Source: an uncultured Christensenella sp.
GTDB lineage: Bacteria; Bacillota; Clostridia; Christensenellales; CAG-917
DNA length: 64,000 bases
Direction of reading: 5' to 3'
NCBI GenBank assembly: GCA_910577815.1
Contig: CAJTNO010000002.1
Coordinates: 62,001 to 126,000 of the forward strand
In this document: piece by piece, positions 25,823 to 34,417 of the stretch
Layout of the letters: each line of letters opens with the position of its first letter
Numbering within the stretch: the first letter of the stretch is position 1
Program-made: the position numbers and the translations under genes
Notes under the pieces: model-generated
Database searches by the model: none
Told to the model about the DNA's origin: nothing
What the model saw: the letters and a program-made list of their open reading frames with translations, nothing else

Positions 25823-27416
25823 CTCTGTACTCCCAAAATCTCACTACCCTGTGTACGGCGCGCAGCAGTCTTTTCATAGGCAGATAGTTTATCTCCTCCG
25901 CGCCCACAATCCCGAACAGGAACGCAAGCCACAAATAAACCAAAGCGCACACCGCAAAGCCGACAAGAGTCGCGACTATGTTATTTGTTACAAGACTGCT
26001 TATGCCGAGTCCTGCAAGTCCCATTATAACACCACACAGCAGATTTAGACCAACACTTTTTTCAAGATGTATACCGCATATTTTATAATAAGCGATATTA
26101 ACTCCCAAAAACGCGACGCCCGCCATAGCGAAGGACGCCACCGCCCCGCCCATTATGCCTATATATTTTGTAAGCACCACGCTCAGTATAACTTTAACGG
26201 CTATAGCGCAGCCAAGACTTATAACCGCGCTCTTTGTCCTGTCAAGCGCCTGAAGCAGTGAAACATATATCTGCATTGTAGACAGCAGCACGATATTTGC
26301 GGATACCACCCTTAAAAGCTTTACCGTAATATCCAACTGCGCGGGAGTAAGCGCGGGATAAATTACGGGAAGAAGCCGAGGCGCGAACACCATAAAAAAG
26401 AACGCGCTCGGAACGCCTATCAAATACGCAAGCTTTATAGACAGTCTGCTTTTTAGCATAACTCCGTCTATATCCCTCTGCACTCGCGACACCGACACGG
26501 ACGGCACTACAACCACCGCAAGCGACATTATTATGACAATCGGCATATTTATCAGAGAGTTTACAGGTCCCGACAGCAAGCCGTACTGCGCGGTTGCAAG
26601 CTCCTGAGCAACGCCCGAGCTCTTAAGCATATTTACGATTATTACGCTGTCGAAAAATCCCGACAGCGGCATAAGCACCGCCACTATCGCTATAGGAAAC
26701 GCAACCTTAAACATAACGTGCGCCTCCGTTCTTGTGACGTGCAGCATCTCGCCCTTCAGCTTTTTACCTCTTACAAGGAAAGTTATTATGAGATATGCAA
26801 GCGCGCACGCCTCCGATAAAGCTATACCGAGCAACGCTCCGTTTACCGCCGCCGTGACGCCGCGAGGCAGAAGCGCAACGGACAGTCCTATTCCGACTGC
26901 AAGCTTGACAACCTGCTCTATGATGTTGGACACTGCCGTAGGGAGCATATACATTTCTCCCTGAAACCAGCCTCTGAAACCTGCTATAAGGCTTACAAGT
27001 ATAAGCGTCGGCGCTACAATCATAAAGCCTGTGCGCGTTTCTGCGTTGCCCTGCCACCTTGCAAGCTGTCCCGAAAGCGCAAACGTCAGTATCGCAAGCA
27101 GAGTACCGAGCGTAGCAAGCACGATAATAGCGGACACTAGATATTTCTTGGTGGGCGCGCCCTCGGCGCGCTTTTCCGCAACCATACGTGAGAGCGCCGT
27201 AGGTATTCCCGCCGTAGAAAGCACCATAAACAACGCGAAAACGGGAAAGACCAACTGATACATTCCCATACCCTCCGCGCCGAGTATATTGGTAAGCGGC
27301 ACGCGGTAAAGCGCGCCGAGTACCTTTGCAAGCACACTGCCTATAGCAAGAACCGCCGCGCCCGACAGCATATGTCCCTTATTGCGCTTGATTGCGTCTA
27401 TCTCTTTCTTTTTCAT
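25812..27416 (-). CDS. spoVB: SpoVB/MurJ-like polysaccharide flippase
   Basis: A 534-residue membrane protein of the MVF (MOP) superfamily with about 14 helices. The N-terminus KMLSGAAVLAIGSVLAKVLG-like stretch, GAEGMGMYQLVFP and STAGIPTALSRMVAE are typical of SpoVB/YabM proteins that flip lipid-linked precursors during spore cortex or wall synthesis. It begins 1 bp after the spoVT stop and overlaps mazG, so the three genes are translationally linked. YabM (AmJ-like) function is the alternative to SpoVB; the neighbourhood supports the yabM-type position. Confidence 0.92.
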   Translation of the reverse strand: MKKKEIDAIKRNKGHMLSGAAVLAIGSVLAKVLGALYRVPLTNILGAEGMGMYQLVFPVFALFMVLSTAGIPTALSRMVAEKRAEGAPTKKYLVSAIIVLATLGTLLAILTFALSGQLARWQGNAETRTGFMIVAPTLILVSLIAGFRGWFQGEMYMLPTAVSNIIEQVVKLAVGIGLSVALLPRGVTAAVNGALLGIALSEACALAYLIITFLVRGKKLKGEMLHVTRTEAHVMFKVAFPIAIVAVLMPLSGFFDSVIIVNMLKSSGVAQELATAQYGLLSGPVNSLINMPIVIIMSLAVVVVPSVSVSRVQRDIDGVMLKSRLSIKLAYLIGVPSAFFFMVFAPRLLPVIYPALTPAQLDITVKLLRVVSANIVLLSTMQIYVSLLQALDRTKSAVISLGCAIAVKVILSVVLTKYIGIMGGAVASFAMAGVAFLGVNIAYYKICGIHLEKSVGLNLLCGVIMGLAGLGISSLVTNNIVATLVGFAVCALVYLWLAFLFGIVGAEEINYLPMKRLLRAVHRVVRFWEYRDDA

Positions 27417-27417
27417 T

Positions 27418-27966
27418 TTACTGGAGAGCGGACGCTATAAGCTCTACGCAAAAATGAAGATATGCTCTTGCAATGTCGCTGGGCAAACCGTCGAGGAGCA
27501 TAAGCGCCGCGCCCATAAGGTCGCCGCCCACAACGACGGGTTCAAGCACGCAGTACGCGCAGCTTGCGTCGCGCTCGTAAAACATATCCTTTAAATCGTC
27601 GCCGTGCAGCACCTCGGTGCGCCTTGCTCGGACAACGTTGGCAAACGAATCGCTCAGCTCCAAGCCCTGATACTCTTTTCTGTTCTTGCCCTCCGCAACT
27701 GTAACCGCAGACGTATCAACAAACAAAACTGTCGCGTCGGTCGCCTTGGACAACAGCTTAGCTGTAGACCTTATTATAGGCAAAACGCTTTCGAAGCTGC
27801 TGTACTTGCGAAGCGTAAGCGCGTCGCCGCTGGAGAGTATCTCCATCTCGTCGCCCTCTTTGAGGTGCATAGTTCTTCTCATTTCCTTGGGGATTACTAT
27901 ACGACCCAACTCGTCGATTCTTCTTACAATCCCCGCCGTTGTCATTGTTGTTCCTAATGTTGCCAT
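27418..27966 (-). CDS. spoVT: Stage V sporulation protein T (AbrB-type regulator)
   Basis: A 182-residue DNA-binding protein. Residues about 8-55 are a swapped-hairpin AbrB domain (GIVRRIDELGRIVIPKEMRR, LKEGDEMEIL); residues 60-180 are a GAF-like sensory domain, the two-domain form specific to SpoVT. It modulates sigma-G genes in the forespore, so its presence supports sporulation ability. GGAGG lies 4 bp before the ATG at 27966; the ATG at 27945 fits the family start better but has a weaker site. A sigma-G-like promoter is seen upstream. Confidence 0.95.
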   Translation of the reverse strand: MATLGTTMTTAGIVRRIDELGRIVIPKEMRRTMHLKEGDEMEILSSGDALTLRKYSSFESVLPIIRSTAKLLSKATDATVLFVDTSAVTVAEGKNRKEYQGLELSDSFANVVRARRTEVLHGDDLKDMFYERDASCAYCVLEPVVVGGDLMGAALMLLDGLPSDIARAYLHFCVELIASALQ

Positions 27967-27985
27967 ATTTCCTCCAATTTGATTT

Positions 27986-28014
27986 TAGTATTTTTCAAAG
28001 CCTTAGTAATATTC
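27986..28014 (-). promoter_or_regulatory. Candidate sigma-G/F-type promoter of spoVT
   Basis: On the minus strand GAATA (28010-28014), a 17-bp spacer and AATACTA (27986-27992), one base from the CATACTA form of forespore sigma factors. Tentative. Confidence 0.4.
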
Positions 28015-28032
28015 CACAAATTTACAATAGAA

Positions 28033-28066
28033 TTAAAAAAATCCGAGCCGCCGATATGCGACTCGG
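28033..28066 (-). terminator. Terminator after the PI-PLC gene
   Basis: On the minus strand stem CCGAG (28062-28066) to CTCGG (28043-28047) with inner CGC/GCG pairing, then a run of seven T. It separates the PI-PLC unit from spoVT. Confidence 0.75.
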
Positions 28067-28105
28067 AAAAACCGTATCGATTTAATCGATTTTAATGTTA
28101 TAGAT

Positions 28106-29152
28106 TTAATGATTATAGTCGTATGTTATATGCTCTTTCAGCATTGACGTATAATCCTCAACGCACTCGGGCTTAACAAGCTCTTTTGAAAGATTGAGAG
28201 TGAGCGCATAGCAGTTTTTGGCGGGACTGACAAAATCCCTCATAATGACATTTAAATATTCAAGGTCTCCGCTACCGGCAAAAGCAAGCACGCATTCGTT
28301 CATATTTTTCTCGTGCAAGCCCTCCCTGTATCTCGGTCCCATAACAAACGTACCGTCCGTTAGCTGACACTGAAGCACAAACAATCCGCCTATACTGTCC
28401 TTGTACTGCCCGATGTAAAACGGAATTGCCTTTGAAATATATTTCTTAGAAGAATAATAACCGTTCCATTTCATCTTGTAGAAGGACTGTAAGCACCCGA
28501 CGTCCCTGTCGCCCTCATCGTCGTTGCGGGTAAAATAGCGATTGTCATTTAACGAATATTCGTCCACGTCGCCCCATATAAGCACGCATTTACCCCTTGT
28601 CTCTCCAAGGGTAAGTGCCTCGATAAATTCAAGCTCGCCCTTATCTGTCGTGTTCGTGACAAGCTTTCCCGTAAGATACTCGTCGAGCATCTCCACGGTT
28701 TTAACCTTAGCCTCGCCGTTTCCGAATTTATGTACGTCAAGTATTAAAGATTCCGACGGATTGGCATCAAGGAAATCGCGTATATCCCGCAAAATGTCCT
28801 TAAGATACAGGCTGTAGGACGGTCCGTGATATATGCGGCATTCTCCGTTCTTCATTTTAATCCTTAAATCGAAATAGCGCGTACCGCAAGCCAACTGCTC
28901 TGCAATGTTTCTATCCTGCGTCACGGAAAACCAAGGCATTCCCGCCGTTCCCGCGTCGTGCGAGCCGGGTATAATTACGCTTTTAAGCAGAGCGTCGTCC
29001 TTTATGTACGACTGCCAGCTCGACAGCGAATCGCAAGGCGCGGTCTTATCGTTTATTCTGCCCGCTATTACTCCGCCGACGGTCGCAGTAATAACAACCG
29101 CAAGTATTATACACGACAGAACTATAATGGTAATCTTTAAGCCTAACTTCAT
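28106..29152 (-). CDS. Membrane-anchored phosphatidylinositol-specific phospholipase C X-domain protein
   Basis: A 348-residue protein. Residues about 5-30 are a membrane helix; the rest resembles a bacterial PI-PLC X domain. The two catalytic His are visible in PGSHDAGT and in CRIYHGP, with LILDVHKF as a further family segment. Such enzymes cleave phosphatidylinositol or GPI anchors, but many bacterial X-domain proteins have unknown substrates. The start at 29152 is chosen because AGGGGG precedes it; the ATG at 29167 has no site. It follows a small unknown gene by 16 bp and ends at a terminator. Confidence 0.87.
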   Translation of the reverse strand: MKLGLKITIIVLSCIILAVVITATVGGVIAGRINDKTAPCDSLSSWQSYIKDDALLKSVIIPGSHDAGTAGMPWFSVTQDRNIAEQLACGTRYFDLRIKMKNGECRIYHGPSYSLYLKDILRDIRDFLDANPSESLILDVHKFGNGEAKVKTVEMLDEYLTGKLVTNTTDKGELEFIEALTLGETRGKCVLIWGDVDEYSLNDNRYFTRNDDEGDRDVGCLQSFYKMKWNGYYSSKKYISKAIPFYIGQYKDSIGGLFVLQCQLTDGTFVMGPRYREGLHEKNMNECVLAFAGSGDLEYLNVIMRDFVSPAKNCYALTLNLSKELVKPECVEDYTSMLKEHITYDYNH

Positions 29153-29168
29153 ATTTCCCCCTTTCATA

Positions 29169-29456
29169 TCAATAATTCAAATAAAGCTTTGGCTTTTTCT
29201 CGTCAAGCACGCGCTCGACAATCAACAAATCGAAGTCCACATCCTCTATAAAATCCCGAGCAAGAAATTTAACTCTGTTAAACCTCTCAAGATGCTTCAG
29301 ATGATTTACAAGTATTACGGGAGTCGCAATATCAAGCTTATATGAAAGCTCCTGCATAAGCGACTGAAATCCGCTTTGAGTAAGCGGCACGTCATTCTCA
29401 TATACGACGTCGCGCAGAATTTTATCCCCTTTCATCACCTTAGCCCAAACCTTCAT
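29169..29456 (-). CDS. Conserved-looking hypothetical protein, 95 residues
   Basis: A small soluble mixed alpha/beta protein with no signal peptide or cysteines; it has LTQSGFQSLMQELSYKLDIATPVILVNHLKHLERFN in the middle (given here only as context) and a strand FDLLIVERVL near the end. I do not recognise a family. GAGAGGACAAT gives a good ribosome site and a promoter lies at 29484-29512. It is co-directional with the PI-PLC gene 16 bp downstream, suggesting a linked role. Confidence 0.7.
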   Translation of the reverse strand: MKVWAKVMKGDKILRDVVYENDVPLTQSGFQSLMQELSYKLDIATPVILVNHLKHLERFNRVKFLARDFIEDVDFDLLIVERVLDEKKPKLYLNY

Positions 29457-29483
29457 ATTGTCCTCTCTCCCGAATTTACGATA

Positions 29484-29512
29484 ATTATATCATACGCTTA
29501 ATTTTACGGCAA
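29484..29512 (-). promoter_or_regulatory. Promoter of the hypothetical/PI-PLC unit
   Basis: On the minus strand TTGCCG (29507-29512), a 17-bp spacer and TATAAT (29484-29489). Confidence 0.6.
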
Positions 29513-29620
29513 TAGCAAGCGACAAAAAGTTACCGCTTGCAATATATGTCTTTAATTTTAAATATGAAAAAAATATTAAATTCAAACGACTTATATAAAG
29601 ATGTGTACCGCACTGAGCAT

Positions 29621-29642
29621 ATAATACTAAATATAGTATTAT
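29621..29642. promoter_or_regulatory. Perfect palindrome overlapping a TATAAT box upstream of dnaD
   Basis: ATAATACTA and TAGTATTAT flank AATA, a 22-bp dyad. A plus-strand TATAAT lies at 29620-29625, so a bound repressor would cover the -10 and start. The -35 is weak. Confidence 0.45.
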
Positions 29643-29724
29643 TTATAAACGCTTTGGCTATCGTTTGCTTTTCGGCTCGGACTGTGATAATCTAAATCAG
29701 CATTTTATCAAACGGGAGGGCAGT

Positions 29725-31170
29725 ATGAGCTTCGCAAAATTTTCAAGCGATTATCTTATGGAAACGTTCACGCTTGTGGACAATCTTTTCATCAACGAGT
29801 ATCTCCCCTCCTGCGACGAAAAGCAAATAAAGGTCTATCTTTACGGCTTGTACCTCTGCGCCAATCCCGCAAAGGACAACTCTATCGACGCGCTCTGCGC
29901 GCGGTTGGATATGACCGAAGCCGAGATATTTTCGGTTTACAGCTTCTTTGAAGACAACGGACTTATTCAGATAATCTCCCGCGAGCCTCTTGAGATTAAA
30001 TATTTAAGCCTTAAAAAATCTATGCAGCCGCCTAAAAAATATAAGGGCGACAAATGGAATGATTTCAATACGCACCTCCAAAGACTGTACCCCGAGCGAA
30101 TGCTTACTCCAAACGAATATAACGAATACTATTCATTTCTCGACGACAGCAAAATGGAGCAGGACGCTATGCTTATGATAGTGCAGTACTGCATTGACCT
30201 TAAAGGGATGAATGTGCGCTATCCGTATATACTGACAGTCGCCCGCAACTGGGTGCACGACGGAGTTCGCACCGCGTCGGACGTAGAGGATAAGCTAAGG
30301 GAGTACGACACTCAAACCGAGCAAATGCGCACGGTGCTTTCCGCGTTGGGCAGAAAAGGAAATGCCGAGCTAGAGGAAAAGCAGATGCTGCTTAAATGGT
30401 CGCGCAGCTGGGGATATGAGCTCGAAGCCATACTTGCCGCAATTAAAACGCTTAAGGGCTCCAAGAATTTCAAAAAATTGGACGCAAAGCTGGACGAGTT
30501 TTACCGCACCTCTATTTTTACCGCGGAGCAAATAACCGATTATCAGTCGCATATGGAGCATCTGCGCGAAATAGCGCTTTCCGTAAATAAAACGCTGGGA
30601 GTTTTTTACGAATCCCTCGACCACGAAATAGAGGTCTATATAGTCCCCTGGACTGTTAAAGGCTTTGATGACGCCGCTCTCACAAAAATAGCGCACCACT
30701 GCTTTATTACAAATATCCGCACTCTCGAGGCAATGAATAACGTAGTAAACAAATTCTACGCGCAAGGTCTGCTGACTTCCATAAGCATAGACGAATACTT
30801 AAATTTACAGATTGAGCAGGACGCCAAAATAAAGAAGATAATAGAGAAATGCGGACGCGCGAGAGCCGTAACTCAGGCGGACAGAGATTACTACCGCACC
30901 TGGTCGGTAGTCTGGGGCTTTGACGACGAGGTTATTTTGTTTGCCGCCGAGCAGTCGGCGGGAAGGACTTATCCTACTCCCTATATCAATCAACTGCTTT
31001 CAAACTATAAATCCAAGGGAGTTACAACCGTGGAGCAGGCAAAGCGGACTCCCGTAATTTCCGCAAACACAACGCCAAGAGCCTCCGACCATACTGAAAG
31101 AGTATATACTCCGGAGGAACTGCATTCAATCGTGAGAAGTATAGGCACCTTCAGCGATTCGGACCTGTGA
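29725..31170 (+). CDS. DnaD-domain replication initiation/primosome protein
   Basis: A 481-residue protein with an N-terminal winged-helix-like region (residues about 20-90) and at least one C-terminal DnaD/DnaB_2 domain: EKQMLLKWSRSWGYELEAILAAIKTL-type and a second copy YYRTWSVVWGFDDEVILFAAEQSAG with YINQLLSNYKSKG. DnaB/DnaD proteins help load the replicative helicase with the DnaC/DnaI loader, whose gene starts 7 bp downstream. GGGAGGGCAGT precedes the ATG at 29725; the longer frame from 29665 lacks a site. By context it is the DnaB-like partner. Confidence 0.9.
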   Translation: MSFAKFSSDYLMETFTLVDNLFINEYLPSCDEKQIKVYLYGLYLCANPAKDNSIDALCARLDMTEAEIFSVYSFFEDNGLIQIISREPLEIKYLSLKKSMQPPKKYKGDKWNDFNTHLQRLYPERMLTPNEYNEYYSFLDDSKMEQDAMLMIVQYCIDLKGMNVRYPYILTVARNWVHDGVRTASDVEDKLREYDTQTEQMRTVLSALGRKGNAELEEKQMLLKWSRSWGYELEAILAAIKTLKGSKNFKKLDAKLDEFYRTSIFTAEQITDYQSHMEHLREIALSVNKTLGVFYESLDHEIEVYIVPWTVKGFDDAALTKIAHHCFITNIRTLEAMNNVVNKFYAQGLLTSISIDEYLNLQIEQDAKIKKIIEKCGRARAVTQADRDYYRTWSVVWGFDDEVILFAAEQSAGRTYPTPYINQLLSNYKSKGVTTVEQAKRTPVISANTTPRASDHTERVYTPEELHSIVRSIGTFSDSDL

Positions 31171-31177
31171 GGAGCAA

Positions 31178-32098
31178 ATGAAAGAAAGAGCTATAAAATA
31201 CGTAACCGATAACCGTCAGTTCAAAATAAATCAAGCTAAAGCGGAGGCTGAGCATAGACTGTCCGAGGCTCTTGCCATTCCCGAAATAGCAAAGGCGCAC
31301 GAGGCTTATGTAAATCTACGTTTTAAAGCATCTATCCAAAACGGCATAAGCGAAAGCAAAGTTCAAGCCGCGCTTAACAGCTATAAAGCCGCGCTCAAGG
31401 CACACGGAATAGACGAAAGCGACTTTGAATACACCCCGCTCTGCCCCGTATGCAAAGACAGCGGAGTATTCAACAGAAAGGTTTGCGATTGCGTTTGGAA
31501 GGAATATATAAACGCGCTTAAAAAAGAATGCGATATAGTCAACAAAGCTCCGTTCACCTTTGACGACTGCAACCTAAAAAAAATCAATGACAAACAGCAG
31601 TATCAAAATTTAAAGAATTACTATTCATTTATGAAGCAGTATTCCGATAAGCTACCCGATGTCAATCTGAAAAACGTGGTTTTTTCGGGAGGCACGGGAA
31701 CAGGTAAAACCTGTCTTGCCAGCGCGGTTGCAAGAAATGCCGTAGATAACGGCAAAAGCTGCAAGTTTATGTCCGCGTTTGAATTCAATAACGAAATGCT
31801 TTTAGCGCATACCTCGTCCATAGCGGAGCGCACGCATAAACTACACGACGTACTTACCGCCGACCTGCTTGTCATAGACGACCTCGGCGTAGAACCGACA
31901 TACAGAAACGTTACTGTAGAATATCTGCTTCTCGTTCTCGAGGAAAGAACGCGCGCGGGATTATGCACGCTTATAACAACCAATCTCGGCGCAGACGATT
32001 TACAGACAAAGTACGGCGACAGAATATGCTCCCGACTGCTTGACAAAAAGCATTCGCGCATAGCGGCATTCGACGGCAAGGATATGCGCCCACTGTAA
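31178..32098 (+). CDS. Replicative helicase loader (DnaC/DnaI-like AAA+ ATPase)
   Basis: A 306-residue protein. The N-terminal part has a cysteine cluster (CPVCKDSGVFNRKVCDC, about residues 86-102) that could bind zinc, as in DnaI. The C-terminal AAA+ domain shows Walker A GGTGTGKTC, Walker B LLVIDDLG, sensor 1 TLITTN and the arginine-finger region GDRICSRLL. It would load the replicative DNA helicase at the origin or stalled forks. It follows the DnaD-domain gene by 7 bp with GAGGAG upstream, a dnaB-dnaI-like pair, and ends at the hairpin at 32117-32142. Confidence 0.93.
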   Translation: MKERAIKYVTDNRQFKINQAKAEAEHRLSEALAIPEIAKAHEAYVNLRFKASIQNGISESKVQAALNSYKAALKAHGIDESDFEYTPLCPVCKDSGVFNRKVCDCVWKEYINALKKECDIVNKAPFTFDDCNLKKINDKQQYQNLKNYYSFMKQYSDKLPDVNLKNVVFSGGTGTGKTCLASAVARNAVDNGKSCKFMSAFEFNNEMLLAHTSSIAERTHKLHDVLTADLLVIDDLGVEPTYRNVTVEYLLLVLEERTRAGLCTLITTNLGADDLQTKYGDRICSRLLDKKHSRIAAFDGKDMRPL

Positions 32099-32116
32099 TT
32101 AACAGTATAAAACTTA

Positions 32117-32142
32117 AAAAGCTCGCAAAAATGCGAGCTTTT
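32117..32142. terminator. Bidirectional terminator between dnaC-like and nup genes
   Basis: A perfect 11-bp stem AAAAGCTCGCA/TGCGAGCTTTT with an AAAA loop, between two convergent units. Confidence 0.85.
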
Positions 32143-32174
32143 AAATTATTGTTCAAATCAATTATTATTAAATG

Positions 32175-33131
32175 CTACCTCTCCTCTCTGAAATAGGACA
32201 CCCCAAGCGCCGCAGGCGGCTGCGTATTCTTCTTATTCAACATACTCGATATAGATAAAACTAACACTGTAACTAAGTATGGAAGCATCTTTATTATTTC
32301 TGTTTGAGCAAAGCTTATGCCTTCAATATATCCAAATGCCAAAATATACAAGCCCGCAAAGACTATAGAGCCCAAAATCGACAACGCGGGACGCCATAGC
32401 GTAAATATAACTAAAGCTATTGACAGCCAACCAAAGCCCTCGAGAACGTATTCCCAGTTGCCGCCCATATAATCCATAACACAAAACAGACCGCCGACTG
32501 CGGAAATCGCACAACCTATACAGGTTGAAACATACTTATACTTTGTAACATTTATACCTGCCGCATCCGCAGTTGCGGGATTTTCGCCCACAGCGCGTAA
32601 ATTAAGTCCTACTCTGGTCTTGCTCAATATAATTTGAACTACTATTGCTATGATAATAGCAAGATAGACAAGCACACCGTGAGAAAGGAAAATTTGTACA
32701 AACCAATTATCGCTTTGCACAGCAAACATATCTCTGAAAAATTTGCTTGCTCTTGCAATTATTGCCATTTCCGCTTGAATATCTGAAATCAGATAACCAG
32801 CAAGTCCAACTCCAAAGGTAGTCATCGCAAGACCGACGACGTTTTGGTTTGCTCTGAGCGTAACGGTAAGAAAGCTATACAAAAGCCCCATAAGCGCGCC
32901 GCTTATCATTGTCATAAGCAACGGTATCAAAATGAGAAGCGCAGGCACGCTAGTACCCATAGCCTTAACAAGATAATATTCGAAAATACATCCCACGGCG
33001 GCGCCAACGCTGATTATGCCGGGAATTCCAAGATTAAGATGACCTCCCTTCTCAATGATTATTTCACCCGTAGAGCCATAGAGGAAGGTTGCGCTAAACC
33101 TTATCGCAGTAGTTAAAAAATTAACAAACAT
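32175..33131 (-). CDS. Nucleoside/purine ABC transporter permease (NupQ-like)
   Basis: A 318-residue branched-chain-type permease (BPD_transp_2) with about 9 helices. The N-terminal GEIIIEKGGHLNLGIPG is the typical signature of BmpA-associated nucleoside permeases, and AVGENPATADAAGINV is the EAA-like cytoplasmic loop contacting the ATPase. It is the last of five co-directional genes xpt-bmp-nupO-nupP-nupQ and starts 1 bp from the previous stop, with GAGGAGGT as ribosome site. The exact nucleoside or nucleobase is not determinable. Confidence 0.92.
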   Translation of the reverse strand: MFVNFLTTAIRFSATFLYGSTGEIIIEKGGHLNLGIPGIISVGAAVGCIFEYYLVKAMGTSVPALLILIPLLMTMISGALMGLLYSFLTVTLRANQNVVGLAMTTFGVGLAGYLISDIQAEMAIIARASKFFRDMFAVQSDNWFVQIFLSHGVLVYLAIIIAIVVQIILSKTRVGLNLRAVGENPATADAAGINVTKYKYVSTCIGCAISAVGGLFCVMDYMGGNWEYVLEGFGWLSIALVIFTLWRPALSILGSIVFAGLYILAFGYIEGISFAQTEIIKMLPYLVTVLVLSISSMLNKKNTQPPAALGVSYFREER

Positions 33132-33132
33132 T

Positions 33133-34416
33133 TTATTTTACCTCCTCGTTAGCTTTAACATCGCTGATATCGCTTTTTACTAATGTACTATCATCATCTG
33201 TAAGCACAGATTCTGTTTTATCTAATAAATCTTCGTTACTACTATCCGACCTCGTCGCTTCATCTACACTGACGGTCACTTGCTCGTGTAACGAGTTTGA
33301 GTCGCAAGATACCGTAGCTTTTTGTTTTTTGCTAAATATATTTTTATTAAATATAACTCTGTATCTGACAAAAAACTCACAACCGATTATTATAAGGAAC
33401 ATAATACCCGTCAAAACCTCGGCAAGAAATGCGTTTGGTATTCCATAGTTCTCCATAACCTTTGTAGTTCCGTTAGACAGAAATACCACAATACCGGAAG
33501 TGAAGACCATAGCTAAAGGATTGAATTGAGCGAGCCAACTAACAAGAACCGCAGTAAATCCGCGACCTCCTACTGTCGTATCGCTGACCATATGATTTAT
33601 ACCGCCCGCCAATAAAAATCCTACGACACCGCAGATTGCTCCAGACAAAACCAAAGTTCTTATTATAACCTTTTTAACGCTTATTCCAATGTATCTCGCT
33701 GTATTAACACTCTCGCCTACAACCGATATTTCATAGCCGTGTTTGCTGAATTTCAAATATCCGAAAACCGCAATAGTAAAAATTATAGACACTATAATAC
33801 TTAATAAATAATCTCCGCCTGCAATTTGAGGAAGATTACCGTAAGGCAACGGAGAAAGAGACCCCGTTCCTGTAGGAACCCAAACCTTTATGAAATACAA
33901 CGTTACCTGCAAAGCTATGTAGTTCATCATAAGAGTAAACAAAGTTTCATTGGTATTCCATATAGCCTTAAAAATAGCGGGGATTACCGCCCAAACAATT
34001 CCTGCCAAAAGCGACATTAAAAGCATTATAAAAATCAGTGTGTCGTTTGATACCTTTCCCCCAAGATAGAACATACAGGCCGTACAAGCCCAAGCGCTTA
34101 TAAGAACCTGCCCTTCTGCACCTATATTCCAAAATTTCATCTTAAAAGCGGGAGTAACTGCAAGAGCTATCATCAAAAGAATAGCCACGTCACGAAAAAA
34201 AACATTGGTATTTGTCTTTGTCATAAACGCACCTTGGAACATATACTTAATGATTAAAAACGGTGACGTTTTAAGCTCCGCACAACAAATAATGCAAATA
34301 AATATAAAACCGCCTAAAATTGCAAGCGCGCGTATTATCCACGCTTTCCAACCGGGAAGACTGCTACGCTTGACTAAATGCAGAATAGGCTCTTTTACAC
34401 TTTTTGTTTTTGTCAT
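33133..34416 (-). CDS. Nucleoside/purine ABC transporter permease (NupP-like)
   Basis: A 427-residue permease with about 8-10 helices; MKFWNIGAEGQVLISAWAC-type and VVGESVNTARYIGISVKK (EAA loop) are family segments. Residues after about 360 form a long polar tail rich in Ser, Asp and Glu, absent from typical NupP and of unknown role. The start at 34416 is 2 bp after the nupO stop (34418) with GGGAGG upstream; the frame to 34437 would overlap nupO and is less likely. Confidence 0.9.
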   Translation of the reverse strand: MTKTKSVKEPILHLVKRSSLPGWKAWIIRALAILGGFIFICIICCAELKTSPFLIIKYMFQGAFMTKTNTNVFFRDVAILLMIALAVTPAFKMKFWNIGAEGQVLISAWACTACMFYLGGKVSNDTLIFIMLLMSLLAGIVWAVIPAIFKAIWNTNETLFTLMMNYIALQVTLYFIKVWVPTGTGSLSPLPYGNLPQIAGGDYLLSIIVSIIFTIAVFGYLKFSKHGYEISVVGESVNTARYIGISVKKVIIRTLVLSGAICGVVGFLLAGGINHMVSDTTVGGRGFTAVLVSWLAQFNPLAMVFTSGIVVFLSNGTTKVMENYGIPNAFLAEVLTGIMFLIIIGCEFFVRYRVIFNKNIFSKKQKATVSCDSNSLHEQVTVSVDEATRSDSSNEDLLDKTESVLTDDDSTLVKSDISDVKANEEVK

Positions 34417-34417
34417 C

